Position numbers and translations under genes: made by a program. From Burkholderia sp. WP9 (GTDB taxonomy: Bacteria; Pseudomonadota; Gammaproteobacteria; Burkholderiales; Burkholderiaceae), in NCBI RefSeq assembly GCF_900104795.1, contig NZ_FNTG01000002.1, positions 3,559,264 through 3,623,263 on the forward strand: DNA of 64,000 bases, in the 5' to 3' direction. Positions 53,734-63,586 of the stretch are shown here, one piece after another. The number at the start of each line of letters is the position of its first letter. Position 1 is the first letter of the stretch. The notes beneath the pieces were generated by a model. It searched no databases and was not told the origin of the DNA. It saw only the letters and a program-made list of their open reading frames with translations.

Positions 53734-55386
53734 ATGGTATCGCCCACAATCTCCTCCAGCGGCGATGTCGTCGCGGACGTCGTTATCGTCGGCTCAGGCG
53801 TGGTCGGCGCGTTGATCGCCGATCAACTCGCCGGACAAGGCCACTCTGTCGTGATTCTTGAAGCAGGACTGCGCATCGACCGCGCAACCGCTGTCGAGAA
53901 CTGGCGAAACATGCCATTCCCGAATCGCGTCGGTTCTGACTTTCAGGGTCTGTATCCGCAGGCGAAAGCTGCGCCCGCGCCGCTGTACTTTCCGCCGAAC
54001 GATTACGTCGCATTGAGTGGCCCAAGCGCGGGTAGTTTCAAGCAGGGCTATCTGCGCACGGTGGGGGGCACGACGTGGCACTGGGCAGCGTCGTGCTGGC
54101 GCCATCTGCCGGTGGACTTCAAGATGCAATCGACATACGGCGTGGGTCGTGACTGGCCGATCTCGTACGACGATCTCGAACCATACTATTGCCGCGCGGA
54201 GGAAGCGCTCGGCGTTGCCGGTCCGAACGATCCCGAACGGCAATCGCCGTCCGAGCGCAGCCGTCCGTATCCAATGGACATGGTCCCCTGGGCTTACGGC
54301 GACACGCGTTTTGCCGAAATCGTCAATGCGCACGGCTATCGCTCGATCCCAATTCCGCAAGGACGTAGCACGCGACCGTGGAATGGCAGGCCGACCTGCT
54401 GCGGCAACAACAACTGTCAGCCGATCTGTCCGATCGGCGCAATGTACAACGGTATTCACACGATTCAGAGCGCCGAAAAGAAGGGCGCAAAAGTGATGGC
54501 GGAATCGGTGGTCTACAAGATCGATACTGACGACCAGAACAACATCACCGCGGTTCATTTCTACGATGCGAATCGCCAGTCGCATGCGGCGAAGGGGCGT
54601 GCCTTCGTACTCGCGTGCAATGGCATCGAGACGCCACGTCTGTTGCTGCTCGCCGCTAATGCGCGCAATCCCAACGGCATTGCAAACAGCTCGGACCAGG
54701 TCGGCCGCAACATGATGGACCACTCCGGTTTTCACTGCACGTTCCTTGCCAACGAGCCGTTGTGGCTGGGCCGCGGACCAGCACAGAGCAGTTGCATCGT
54801 CGGTCCGCGCGACGGTGCGTTCCGCTCGAAGTATTCGTCAAACAAGATGATCCTGAACAATATCTCGCGCGTCGCTCCGGCGACGGAGCAGGCATTGCAA
54901 CTCGGTCTCGTCGGCAAGGAACTGGACGACGAGATTCGCCGCCGCGCGATTTTTGGCGTCGATCTGTCGATCAGCCTTGAGCCGTTGCCCGACCCTAAAA
55001 ACCGTCTCACGTTGAGCAAAACGCGCCGCGATCCGCATGGTCTTGCGTGCCCCGATATCTACTACGACGTCGGCGATTATGTGCGCGACGGCGCGACCGC
55101 TGCGCACGCGCAACTCGAGCATATTGGCCAGTTGTTCGGGGCGCTCGAGTTCAATATCACGAAGAGCCTGAACGCGAATAACCACATCATGGGCGGCACG
55201 ATCATGGGGGCGAGCGCGAAAGACTCGGTCGTCGATGGCGATTGCCGCGCGCACGATCACGTGAACCTCTGGTTGCCCGGCGGCGGTGCGATGGCGTCAG
55301 CTTCGGTGGTGAATACCACACTGTCGATGGCCGCGCTCGCTATCAAATCAGCCGATTCGATCGAAAGAACCTTGCGGCGAGGCTGA
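53734..55386 (+). CDS. GMC-family FAD dehydrogenase alpha subunit with Fe-S cysteines
   Basis: The protein is 550 residues from the ATG at 53734; a TTG six bases upstream is possible. FAD motif DVVIVGSGVVGALIADQL near residue 20, GTTWHWAASCWRHLP, and C-terminal NNHIMGGTIMGASAKDSVVDGDCRAHDHVNLWLPGGG with the catalytic histidine. Cysteines 222, 223, 228 and 232 (CCGNNNCQPICPIG) match the [3Fe-4S] site of Burkholderia FAD glucose dehydrogenase. It oxidises a sugar or polyol in the periplasm and feeds the cytochrome below. Exact substrate unknown. Confidence 0.93.
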   Translation: MVSPTISSSGDVVADVVIVGSGVVGALIADQLAGQGHSVVILEAGLRIDRATAVENWRNMPFPNRVGSDFQGLYPQAKAAPAPLYFPPNDYVALSGPSAGSFKQGYLRTVGGTTWHWAASCWRHLPVDFKMQSTYGVGRDWPISYDDLEPYYCRAEEALGVAGPNDPERQSPSERSRPYPMDMVPWAYGDTRFAEIVNAHGYRSIPIPQGRSTRPWNGRPTCCGNNNCQPICPIGAMYNGIHTIQSAEKKGAKVMAESVVYKIDTDDQNNITAVHFYDANRQSHAAKGRAFVLACNGIETPRLLLLAANARNPNGIANSSDQVGRNMMDHSGFHCTFLANEPLWLGRGPAQSSCIVGPRDGAFRSKYSSNKMILNNISRVAPATEQALQLGLVGKELDDEIRRRAIFGVDLSISLEPLPDPKNRLTLSKTRRDPHGLACPDIYYDVGDYVRDGATAAHAQLEHIGQLFGALEFNITKSLNANNHIMGGTIMGASAKDSVVDGDCRAHDHVNLWLPGGGAMASASVVNTTLSMAALAIKSADSIERTLRRG

Positions 55387-55387
55387 C

Positions 55388-56911
55388 ATGATCGATCGAT
55401 TCTTCAATGCGCGCCGCTCGGTGGACGCGGCCAAGAGGCGTCGCCGCGCGTGGGTAGCGATCATCGCGCTCGGCGTGAGTGCGCTTGGTGCAGCAGCCGC
55501 GTTTGCGCAAAGCGTCGCGAACTCGGTTACGGGTGCAGCCGCGCCAGATACGGAAACCGCGTTGATCCATCAAGGTCATCTTCTTGCGATTGCGTCCGAC
55601 TGCATGGCATGTCACACGGTCGCGGACAAAGGCAAACCGTTTGCAGGCGGCTACGGCATCGTGTCGCCGATGGGTACGATCTACTCGACCAACATCACGC
55701 CCTCGAAAAGAGCGGGAATAGGCAATTACACCGAGGCGCAGTTCGCGCGCGCGTTGCGCGAAGGCGTTCGCGCCGACGGCGCGCATCTCTATCCGGCGAT
55801 GCCGTACACCTCATATGTCGGTATGACGGATAAGGACGTGCACGCGCTTTATACGTATTTCATGAAGGGTGTGGAGCCGGTCGACGACGTTCCACCGCAA
55901 ACGGCATTGCCGCTTCCGTTCAGCATCCGTCAGTCGATGATCGTGTGGAACATGCTGTTTCTGAAGAATCAGCGCTTCACGGTCGATCCGCATCGTAGCG
56001 TCGAGTGGAATCGCGGTGCGTACCTGACGAACGTACTCGCGCATTGCAGCGCGTGTCACACGCCGCGTAACTTCATGATGGCCGAAGATATCGACCAGGG
56101 ATTCAGCGGCGCACAACTTGGGCCCTGGTACGCACCGAACATCACATCGGATCCGGTCAGCGGTATCGGTGCATGGTCCGACGACGAACTCGTCACGTAT
56201 CTGAAAGCCGGCCACGTCGACGGCAAGAACCAAGCGGCTGGCGGCATGGCCGAAGCGGTGCAAAACAGTTTGCAGTTCCTGTCGGACGACGATCTGAAAT
56301 CGATCGCAGTCTACCTGCGCAGCACGGCACCGATCCGCACGCCGGGCGAAAGCAAGCCGGCATTCGCGTACGACGGCCATGGTAGCGATGAAGCGTCGCT
56401 GCGCGGCATGTCGAGTGAGAACACTATCGTTCCGCCGTCCTCCGGCGCTGCGTTGTTCAGTGGCTATTGCGCAAGCTGTCATCGCGCGGACGCTTCGGGC
56501 AGCGCCGATCAAAGCTATCCGTCGCTATTTCATAATACAGCGACGGGCGGCACGAATTCATCGAATCTGGTCGCGACCATCCTTCATGGTGTGGATCGCA
56601 AAGTGGGTGACAGGCACGTGCTTATGCCGAACTTTGGCGAAGAGTCGTACGTACAGCCTCTAACCGACGATCAGATTGCCGCGATCTCGAACTACGTATT
56701 GCAGCACTTCGGCAATCCGAAAGCTCCCGTGACTTCAGCCGATGTTGCAGTTGCGCGCCAGGGCGGCCAGTTGCCATTGCTCGCGTGGATTCAGCCGTAC
56801 ATCTTGCCGGTGGCGGGTCTGTGCGGACTCGTGTTGCTGTTCGGCACGTTTGCGTTCTGGAAGTGGCGTGTGCATCAGTCCGAGGTCGCTGGCGGCCGGA
56901 GCAACGGATAA
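55388..56911 (+). CDS. Triheme cytochrome c subunit of the membrane-bound dehydrogenase
   Basis: This 507-residue protein has a signal anchor and three heme-c motifs: CMACHTVADKG, CSACHTPRNF and CASCHRADASG, each followed by its own cytochrome fold. The C-terminal helix (ILPVAGLCGLVLLFGTFAFWKWRV) anchors it to the membrane. It takes electrons from the FAD subunit and passes them to quinone. One base lies between its start and the preceding stop. Confidence 0.94.
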   Translation: MIDRFFNARRSVDAAKRRRRAWVAIIALGVSALGAAAAFAQSVANSVTGAAAPDTETALIHQGHLLAIASDCMACHTVADKGKPFAGGYGIVSPMGTIYSTNITPSKRAGIGNYTEAQFARALREGVRADGAHLYPAMPYTSYVGMTDKDVHALYTYFMKGVEPVDDVPPQTALPLPFSIRQSMIVWNMLFLKNQRFTVDPHRSVEWNRGAYLTNVLAHCSACHTPRNFMMAEDIDQGFSGAQLGPWYAPNITSDPVSGIGAWSDDELVTYLKAGHVDGKNQAAGGMAEAVQNSLQFLSDDDLKSIAVYLRSTAPIRTPGESKPAFAYDGHGSDEASLRGMSSENTIVPPSSGAALFSGYCASCHRADASGSADQSYPSLFHNTATGGTNSSNLVATILHGVDRKVGDRHVLMPNFGEESYVQPLTDDQIAAISNYVLQHFGNPKAPVTSADVAVARQGGQLPLLAWIQPYILPVAGLCGLVLLFGTFAFWKWRVHQSEVAGGRSNG

Positions 56912-56954
56912 AAGACCATCGCGTGGCGCGTTATGTGTGAATGGGGGTTCATCT

Positions 56955-57476
56955 ATGTTCAAAGTTGCTGTTTCGTCTCTTCTCGCGTTGGTGGCCTTGA
57001 GTGTTGCCGGTGCGACGCAAGCCCAGTCAGTTGATACCCCGAACGTGCCGGAGAAATTACCGTTTGACGTGCCTTATGGTCCTCCTCTGTCATTGACGCA
57101 GGCCCGCAAGGTTATCGATGCCGCCGAGACAGAAGCACATCGACGTAACTGGCAATATGCGGTTGCTGTAGTCGACAGCGCCGGCAATCTGCTGTCGTGT
57201 GACAGGATGGACAACACCCAACTGGCGTCGCTCGCGATTGCGGAGGCGAAGGCGCGCGCGTCCGCGCAATTTCGTCGGCCGACGAAGGCGATGCAAGAAG
57301 CGGTAAATAACGGCTCAGCGGCTGTGCTGAGCATTCCTGGCATTTTGGCGGGCGAGGGCGGGATTCCGATCGTGATTGACGGCAAACTGGAGGGAGCGGT
57401 GGGCGCCAGCGGTGGCGCCGGCGTCCAGGACTCCATAATTGCCCAGGCCGGCGCGGTAGCCGCATCGGCAAAATAG
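56955..57476 (+). CDS. GlcG/HbpS-family heme-binding-like protein, secreted
   Basis: The protein is 173 residues from the ATG at 56955. It has a signal peptide (MFKVAVSSLLALVALSVAGATQAQ) and GPPLSLTQARKVIDAAETEAHRRNWQYAVAVVDSAGNLLSCDRMDNTQLASLAIAEAKARASAQFRRPTKAMQ, typical of the family, ending in GGIPIVIDGKLEGAVGASGGAGVQDSIIAQAG. Family members bind small molecules such as heme. It follows the cytochrome by 43 bp, but a role in the dehydrogenase is not established. Confidence 0.9.
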   Translation: MFKVAVSSLLALVALSVAGATQAQSVDTPNVPEKLPFDVPYGPPLSLTQARKVIDAAETEAHRRNWQYAVAVVDSAGNLLSCDRMDNTQLASLAIAEAKARASAQFRRPTKAMQEAVNNGSAAVLSIPGILAGEGGIPIVIDGKLEGAVGASGGAGVQDSIIAQAGAVAASAK

Positions 57477-57507
57477 TTTCACGAGACGTCATTACCGAGA
57501 CATCGAC

Positions 57508-58710
57508 ATGCAATTATCTATTTCGAAATTCACCCTCTGTGCGCAGGCGGTAATTACGCTGACCATCGCCGTTACCTCATCGACGTTCGCATCTGCGTCC
57601 GAAGGGGCCGACTGGATCGTGTCGGGTAACGACGGAAAGTATCAGCGGGTCGAGGGGCGCGATACATATCCCGTCACTCACGGCCCTGACACGTTGACGC
57701 TTCTCGATGCGAGCCATTTCCCGCCCCAGATAAAGGCGCAGGTGGAGGTCGAGAATGGCATTCAGGGTCCGCCGCAAGCAGTTGCAATTACACCAGACGG
57801 CGCCATCGCGCTGGTCGGCGCACCGACTCGCTACGATCATGCAACGAGCAAGCTGCAAATGGATTCATTTGTGCAAGTAGTCGATTTGCACGCGCCGGTG
57901 CCTGTCGTGAGCCGGATCGAGATAGGGAGTCATCCTCAAGGGATTGCGATCGACCACGCGGGTCGGCTTGCACTTGTTACGTGTGTCGACGGCAGTGTTG
58001 TGGAGCTTCGAATTGACGATGGAAATGTGACGCTCGCCGGGCGTCTGACTGTTGGACACAAACGCCTGGCGGGCGTGAGTTTCACTCATGATGGGCGGCG
58101 CGCGTTGGTGGCCATGCGCGATGAGCAGGGCGTCGCTGTGCTCAACGTTGCCGATGCTCGGGTATCAGATAGCGGTTTGCGTTTGTCGAGCGGCGTGGCT
58201 CCGTACACGATCGACGTGTCGAGCGATGGTAAGTGGGCTGTCGTGAGTGATGTTGGTCTCGCCGGGCTGCCGTCTTACGCGGGCACGCTCACGGGCGATG
58301 CCGATGCAATCACACTTATCGACACGGCGCATGAGCCGTTCCGCGCGGTTCAACACATCACCGTGCCGTCGTTGCCTGAAGGCGTTGCCATTTCGCCAGA
58401 TGGCAAATGGATTGGCGTCCAGGCAATGAATGGCTCGAATCTGACGCCAGACAATCCAGGTCGTCAGCCGCGCGGGAAGGTACTGTTGTTCGCGATTCGC
58501 GACGGACAGGCGGTGAAGGTTTCCGAAGCGGCTGGCGGAGAAGCAGCACAGGGCATCGCGTTCACTGCGGACAGTAAGTACTTGATCGTGCAGTTCAACG
58601 TCGAGAAGCAACTCGCATTTTTCGCCGTGGATGGCGGACGCTTGCATGAAGTTGGCCCGCGGATTGCGCTGACCGGTGGGCCGTCGTCGATTCGAACTGC
58701 ACCGCGCTGA
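57508..58710 (+). CDS. Secreted beta-propeller (YncE/lactonase-like) protein
   Basis: This 400-residue protein has a signal sequence ending near FASAS, then repeated blade motifs: GPPQAVAITPDGAIALVGAPT, GSHPQGIAIDHAGRLALVTCVDG, KRLAGVSFTHDGRRALVAM, APYTIDVSSDGKWAVVSDVG, LPEGVAISPDGKWIGVQAMNG, GEAAQGIAFTADSKYLIVQF. Six to seven blades fit the length. These proteins include lactonases and periplasmic propellers. It may hydrolyse the lactone product of the dehydrogenase above, a common partner reaction, but the catalytic residues could not be confirmed. Confidence 0.88.
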   Translation: MQLSISKFTLCAQAVITLTIAVTSSTFASASEGADWIVSGNDGKYQRVEGRDTYPVTHGPDTLTLLDASHFPPQIKAQVEVENGIQGPPQAVAITPDGAIALVGAPTRYDHATSKLQMDSFVQVVDLHAPVPVVSRIEIGSHPQGIAIDHAGRLALVTCVDGSVVELRIDDGNVTLAGRLTVGHKRLAGVSFTHDGRRALVAMRDEQGVAVLNVADARVSDSGLRLSSGVAPYTIDVSSDGKWAVVSDVGLAGLPSYAGTLTGDADAITLIDTAHEPFRAVQHITVPSLPEGVAISPDGKWIGVQAMNGSNLTPDNPGRQPRGKVLLFAIRDGQAVKVSEAAGGEAAQGIAFTADSKYLIVQFNVEKQLAFFAVDGGRLHEVGPRIALTGGPSSIRTAPR

Positions 58711-59724
58711 ATACGGTGCTGATGCGTGACTGGTTGGAACCATCAAAAAGAGCCACACGGTGCGCGATCCGCTCGTGCAAACGCTATGAGTGTGGCACCG
58801 TTCTTGTGCGTATTAGGCAGATTAGGAACGACCATCCCTTGACAGGCAAGAATTCCCCGTACGCGATGCAGGAACCGCTTCCGCCGAGACGCGATGTAGC
58901 GACTCACACCAAATGTGCACGCAATTAATTAGCCTCGTGTCTCACTTCCGAGTCGTCGCCCGGTCCGATTAGTTTGCCCGTCGGCATGATGCGCAACTAA
59001 TTGTTGTCGCGCGAAATAGGTCGCCGTCGCGCCAAGCTTCTTTCACTATTTCCGATCGACATTAACTTCACCGAGTCCGACCGGTGTCGGCGCTGCTGTT
59101 CATAGAAACTATTCTGAACGCCCCTCATGCTGCCTCACTGCAGCGAGTCCTTCGCAGCGGGCAAAAGAGGTCTTAAAGTGACTGCTTGAGAGACACGAGT
59201 TGCCTGCAGGGCAGCGGACCGATTGCCGCAGAAGTTCCCCTGATTTTTCACCTGCCGTCGAGGCGACATCCGATTCTGCATTGGAGCGGTGACCTAAGTT
59301 TGATGAGTGACAGGACCTTGGCTTACGGGCAAAGTCATCGATGCTAGGAAGGGCGTCGCCGCGTCCACTTCGTCGCTGGGCGCCTGCGCCACCCATGCGC
59401 CTGCGTTCAAGGCCGATCGCGCCGCCGGACCTCGCCCTAAGTCGCAGTCGCAGCCGGCGAGTAGCGCTGCGCTGACAGCGTCAACAGTCTGGACGACCGA
59501 GCCGGGATACCCCATTGTCGCGAGACAACTGGTATTCCATGAGCAAAATCAACGGACCAAGGACGGAGGAATGCGGTGGATTGCAACCTCGTCCTGAGGC
59601 AACTAGGCCAACGCGCAGTGGGGCGCCGGCAGGGAAGCCTCCCTGCGCTGGATTGGGCTGCGACTGCACGAGGAGTGGGGCAGATTGGCTGAGGACCCGG
59701 CGATCATCGGTGGCGACGGGGCGG
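58711..59724. other. About 1 kb without a recognisable gene
   Basis: Several short frames are open but none resembles a known family or has family-like start context. A minus-strand frame at 59294-59515 contains VDAVSAALLAGCDCDLG, which recalls glycoside hydrolase sequences only faintly. Probably decayed DNA. Confidence 0.5.
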
Positions 59725-60165
59725 GGCGCTGGAATAGTTGCCCAACTTGCCCGGAACCTAAGATCGAGGTTCCCGACATGCGCGGATTTTCTTAACGCAA
59801 CCTGAAATATATGCGCTCGCTTATGCAGGCGTGGCCAGAGGGCCAACTTTGGGCAGAGCCTGCTGCACAATTGCCTTGGTTCTATCTTTCTACCTTACTG
59901 CATATGGTCAAGGATTCGAAGCGAGGAAGCGCGTATGCCGGCAAGACGCATGAGCATGGCTGGCCGCGGCACGTTCTGACGATGCAGATCAAGACAGCGC
60001 TCTGCGCGAGCCGCCAGTGCCGTGACGAATTTTAGGGAAAGCTTCGCTCGACAACAGTGCGATTTCGCTCGGGATGCGCAGGATGATCCGGACATTGTGG
60101 ACTTTCTCGGCCTCACTGACGATCCACAGGACCGTGATTCCGAGCAGGCGCGCACGGTGACTTAA
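59725..60165 (+). pseudogene. Remnant of a YhcG/DUF1016 PDDEXK nuclease gene
   Basis: Three frames in succession match the family. First, GAGIVAQLARNLRSRFP (59725-59774). After a one-base deletion near 59774, DMRGFS, then a TAA at 59793-59795, RNLKYMRSLMQAWPEG..PAAQLPWFYLSTLLHMVKD..EHGWPRHVLTMQIKTAL. After a second frameshift near 60010, AVTNFRESFARQQCDFARDAQDDPDIVDFLGLTDDPQDRDSEQ and stop at 60163-60165. These are the DUF1016 N-terminal domain landmarks (FS.RNLKYMR, AQLPW, GW.R.VL..QI, VTNF). The nuclease domain that should follow is gone. The gene is dead. Confidence 0.85.
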
Positions 60166-60657
60166 CACCCGTTATCGCAGCTACGGTTGCCAAGGCGTTA
60201 AAGAGAAGAGTGCCTCGAACTCTGTGAGCTCGATTTGCGCATCGCTAACGAAGTTTCGGAGGACCGCTGGTCGGCCTTTGCGGCCGCTGGGACCGGACGA
60301 CTGCTACGTCAGCAATATGGCGGACTGCGGCCGGTGGTTTGTCGTCGCCGCCGAATGACAGCTTTCTCGATCAGTGACCTCACACTCTCGACCCACTACG
60401 GACGGTCGGATGGGGCCATCCAAACGACCGGTTCCAGAGTACAACAGTCATTTCTTTCCTGTCTGGGAAGACCGGCTATCGACCATCTCGACTAGTCTCG
60501 AATTGATTCGCCGAAGACCGTTCAACATGGGAGTTGCGCTAGTTACATTCCATCGATGGTCTCCGGCCGCCAAACGATGTTGCACGTACCAAGTCGGTTT
60601 GGCTCTATAGAGAGTGCAGTATGTTAATCTCGCTCAATGACCGGGGTTTTACCCTCC
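60166..60657. other. About 490 bp without a recognisable gene
   Basis: No family resemblance was found in any frame between the nuclease remnant and the old yellow enzyme gene stop. Confidence 0.5.
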
Positions 60658-61776
60658 TCATTGATCTATTGCACTCTGACCGTTCATCCGCGGCCAGTTG
60701 GAATATCCGTTCGCGTCTCCGCCATACCAATATTCCTTTGGCGCTTCGGCTAGTGGAGCGCCTGTCCTGAAGCGCTCGACCAAATCCGGATTGGCAATGA
60801 ACGGCCGTCCTATGCTGAACAGATCCGCGTCTCCCGCAGCCAGTGTTTTTTCGGCTAGGGCGAGCGTGTATTGATTGTTGGCGATGTAGGCGCCTTTAAA
60901 GCGCTTGCGCAGGTCAGTGAAGCTGATGCCTTCTGACGCTTCGCGGCTCAGTTGAGTCACGCCCTCGATGTCGTGTATATAAAGCAATCCGAGGCGTGAC
61001 AACGCGTCTACATATGCACCGTATGTCTCCATCGTATTGCTGTCGGGCGGTGTGTCACCCGGGGTCGTAGTGACTGGCGAAATGCGGATGCCGACGCGGT
61101 CTGCGCCCCAAACATCGATAACGGCTTTGACGACATCGAGTGGGAAACGCAATCGATTCTCTACCGAACCACCATACCTGCCCGAACGATGATTCGTGCT
61201 GTCACGAATGAATTGTTCGAGTAGGTAATTATTGGCCGAATGCACTTCGACACCATCGAAGCCGGCAAGCTTCGCGTTTTCCGCAGCACGGCGATATTCC
61301 TCGACAATCAACGGGATTTCGTCCGTCGCGAGCGCACGAGGCGTGACAAAATCTTTCATGCCATCGTGGACGCGGATCTGTCCGGCCGGTTTGATCGCCG
61401 ATGGTGCGACAGGCAGCGCACCGGCATGCATATCGGGGTGTGACATCCGTCCCGTGTGCCAGAGCTGCAGGAAGATCCTGCCCTCTCGGCGATGCACCGC
61501 CTCGGTCACGTGTTTCCACGCCTTAATGTGTTCGCTAGTCCAGATCCCCGGCGTGCGTGGGTAGCCACGCGCTTGTGCCGAGATATTGGTCGCCTCTGTG
61601 ATGATTAGACCTGCATCAGCGCGCTGCGAATAGTAATCGGCGGCATAGTCAGGCGGCACGCCGGCATCGTCCGAGCGACTGCGCGTCATCGGTGCCATCA
61701 CAACGCGGTTCTTCAGGAGCAAGCCGCCGATTGTAGCCGCTTGCAAAACAGGACTGGATTTGAGATTAGACATCAT
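60658..61776 (-). CDS. Old yellow enzyme (NemA-like FMN-dependent alkene reductase)
   Basis: The protein is 372 residues from ATG 61776 (or the next ATG, 61773). It has the OYE pattern: VVMAPMTRSRSDDAGVPPDYAADYYSQRADAGLIITEATNI, FLQLWHTGRMSHPDMHAG, FDGVEVHSANNYLLEQFIRDSTNHRSGRYGGSVENRLRFPLDV (HxxN motif), and IANNQYTLALAEKTLAAGDADLFSIGRPFIANPDLVERFRTG. It reduces activated alkenes or nitro compounds with NAD(P)H. It lies 51 bp downstream of the aldehyde dehydrogenase. Confidence 0.94.
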   Translation of the reverse strand: MMSNLKSSPVLQAATIGGLLLKNRVVMAPMTRSRSDDAGVPPDYAADYYSQRADAGLIITEATNISAQARGYPRTPGIWTSEHIKAWKHVTEAVHRREGRIFLQLWHTGRMSHPDMHAGALPVAPSAIKPAGQIRVHDGMKDFVTPRALATDEIPLIVEEYRRAAENAKLAGFDGVEVHSANNYLLEQFIRDSTNHRSGRYGGSVENRLRFPLDVVKAVIDVWGADRVGIRISPVTTTPGDTPPDSNTMETYGAYVDALSRLGLLYIHDIEGVTQLSREASEGISFTDLRKRFKGAYIANNQYTLALAEKTLAAGDADLFSIGRPFIANPDLVERFRTGAPLAEAPKEYWYGGDANGYSNWPRMNGQSAIDQ

Positions 61777-61827
61777 GGCTATTCCTTCGAGAATTAGTCG
61801 TTTGTTTTTCGATGTGATGGTTGTGGA

Positions 61828-63243
61828 TCAGGCCACGACCTTGGCCCAGACCGCCTGGGCGTTGGTGAACTCGCGTAAGCCGAAATGCGACAGTTCGCGC
61901 CCGTAGCCACTCTTTTTTACCCCACCGACCGGAATGCGAGCATTCGAGGCGGGATAGCCGTTGATGAATACGCCACCAGTCTCCAGGCGACGTGCGATGC
62001 GTTGTGCTTGTGCGATGTCGTTGGTCCAGAGACTGCCGCCCAGTCCGTAATCGCTGGTATTGGCAAGCTCAATCGCGTGTTCTGCGTTGTCTGCCACCGT
62101 GATCGCTGCCACCGGCCCGAATGTTTCCTCGTCGAATGCCGCCATGCCCGGGGTGACGTCAGCTAGCACCGTTGGTTCGTAGAAGTTGCCGGTGCCCTCA
62201 ATTTTCTTGCCACCGAGCAGCAGGGTCGCGCCGGCCGCAATGGTACGTTCGATCTGCTGGTGTAGTTCGTCGCGCAAGTCGTGGCGCGCCATCGGCCCGA
62301 TCGTGCTCTCAGGATCAAGCGGGTCCCCCGCCTTTACTTGCTTTGCGGCAGCAACGAACTTGCGAGTAAATTCTTCGGCGATGGGCTTTTCAAGAATAAA
62401 CCGCTTGGCGGCCAGACAGACCTGCCCGGCGTTCTGGAATCGCGCTTTAATGCCCGCTTCCACTGCCAGATCGATATTCGCATCGGACAGGACAACGAAG
62501 GCGTCAGCGCCGCCCAACTCCAGCAGGCTCTTCTTGAGTGCTTTTCCTGCTGTGGCAGCCACCGCCGAGCCCGCGCGCATACTTCCTGTCAGCGTGACCG
62601 CCGCGATCCGATCATCCTCGATCGTGCGGGCTACTGTCTCGTTGTCGGTATTCAGATTGGCGAAAAGTCCTTTTGGAAAGCCGGCAGCTTCATACGCCTC
62701 CTGCAGGGCATAAGCAGAACCCATAACGTTGGGCGCATGCTTCAGTAAAAAGCCGTTACCCGACAACATGATCGGACCAGAGGCGCGTACCACCTGCCAC
62801 AAAGGGAAGTTCCATGGCATGACGGCCAGAACCGTGCCGATGGGCAGATACGAAACATGGACCTCGTCATCGCTATCGACTGAGACCGGTTCGTCTGCGA
62901 TGATCGCAGGGCCATTTTCTGCGATCCACTCGATGGTGGCGGCGCATTTTTCGACCTCTGCGTGCGCTGCGCCGATGGTCTTGCCCATCTCGGCGGTGAT
63001 GAGAGCGGCCAGGCTATCTGATCTTTCCCGCAAGATCGCCGACAGGCGATGATAGGCAGCGACGCGTTCTCGCATCGGCGTCGCCCGCCACAGGCGGAAA
63101 GCTGCAGCACTATCAACAAGCAGGCGCTCCACTTCGTTGGCAGACTGGAATGTATAGGTTGCGATCAGTTCGTTGGTCGCAGGGTTACGCGAGGTCGCGA
63201 CGTTGACCGCGTTAGTGTTTGGCTGAGCGTTGTGATTCGACAT
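61828..63243 (-). CDS. NAD(P)-dependent aldehyde dehydrogenase (succinate-semialdehyde dehydrogenase-like)
   Basis: The protein is 471 residues from MSNHNAQPNTNAVNVATSRN at 63243, with GGAGG before it. It has the family motifs PWNFPLWQVVRASGPIMLSGNG, LTGSMRAGSAVAA, SLLELGGADAFVVL (Glu) and NAGQVCLAAKRF (catalytic Cys), and GVKKSGYGRELSHFGLREFTNAQAVW. This branch includes GabD-like enzymes. The substrate is not predictable. It precedes the OYE gene, likely as one operon. Confidence 0.93.
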   Translation of the reverse strand: MSNHNAQPNTNAVNVATSRNPATNELIATYTFQSANEVERLLVDSAAAFRLWRATPMRERVAAYHRLSAILRERSDSLAALITAEMGKTIGAAHAEVEKCAATIEWIAENGPAIIADEPVSVDSDDEVHVSYLPIGTVLAVMPWNFPLWQVVRASGPIMLSGNGFLLKHAPNVMGSAYALQEAYEAAGFPKGLFANLNTDNETVARTIEDDRIAAVTLTGSMRAGSAVAATAGKALKKSLLELGGADAFVVLSDANIDLAVEAGIKARFQNAGQVCLAAKRFILEKPIAEEFTRKFVAAAKQVKAGDPLDPESTIGPMARHDLRDELHQQIERTIAAGATLLLGGKKIEGTGNFYEPTVLADVTPGMAAFDEETFGPVAAITVADNAEHAIELANTSDYGLGGSLWTNDIAQAQRIARRLETGGVFINGYPASNARIPVGGVKKSGYGRELSHFGLREFTNAQAVWAKVVA

Positions 63244-63340
63244 CGTTATTGCCTCCTTGACAGATGAAATCAGCGAATGAGGTGCTGCTCTGATGGTCAG
63301 TTTAGGCAAAGCGATCTGAGTGAAGAAGGCGTCTCGTAAT

Positions 63341-63361
63341 CCTATGACTGCGGGTCATAGG
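63341..63361. promoter_or_regulatory. Perfect inverted repeat upstream of the aldehyde dehydrogenase, probable operator
   Basis: CCTATGAC (63341-63348) and GTCATAGG (63354-63361) are exactly complementary with the five-base spacer TGCGG. It lies 97 bp upstream of the ALDH start on the minus strand, in promoter range. No regulator gene lies beside it in the window. Confidence 0.55.
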
Positions 63362-63586
63362 CAGCATGGTGTGAGATATACGTCACCAGGGAAAGGTCGG
63401 GCCGACCCTTGGCGTCATTGCGACATACGTGAGATCGATACGCGTGATGCCCACATGGGCAGAAATGCGGGTCGGGCGCGGACCATCCAGTTCCGATCAA
63501 GATAAGCCGCTAGGTGCCGCTATCGAATGGCAAAGAAATTGAGCAAACGCATTTTGATTTTTTATCTAGCGGTAGCTCGGCGTACG

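Noticed and set aside
58793..58807. TGGCAC followed by TTGT, like a sigma-54 promoter
   Set aside because: The -12 GC is missing (GT instead) and no gene starts nearby.
59294..59515. Minus-strand frame with VDAVSAALLAGCDCDLG recalling GH3 glycosidases
   Set aside because: The resemblance covers about 15 residues, with none of the other family motifs.
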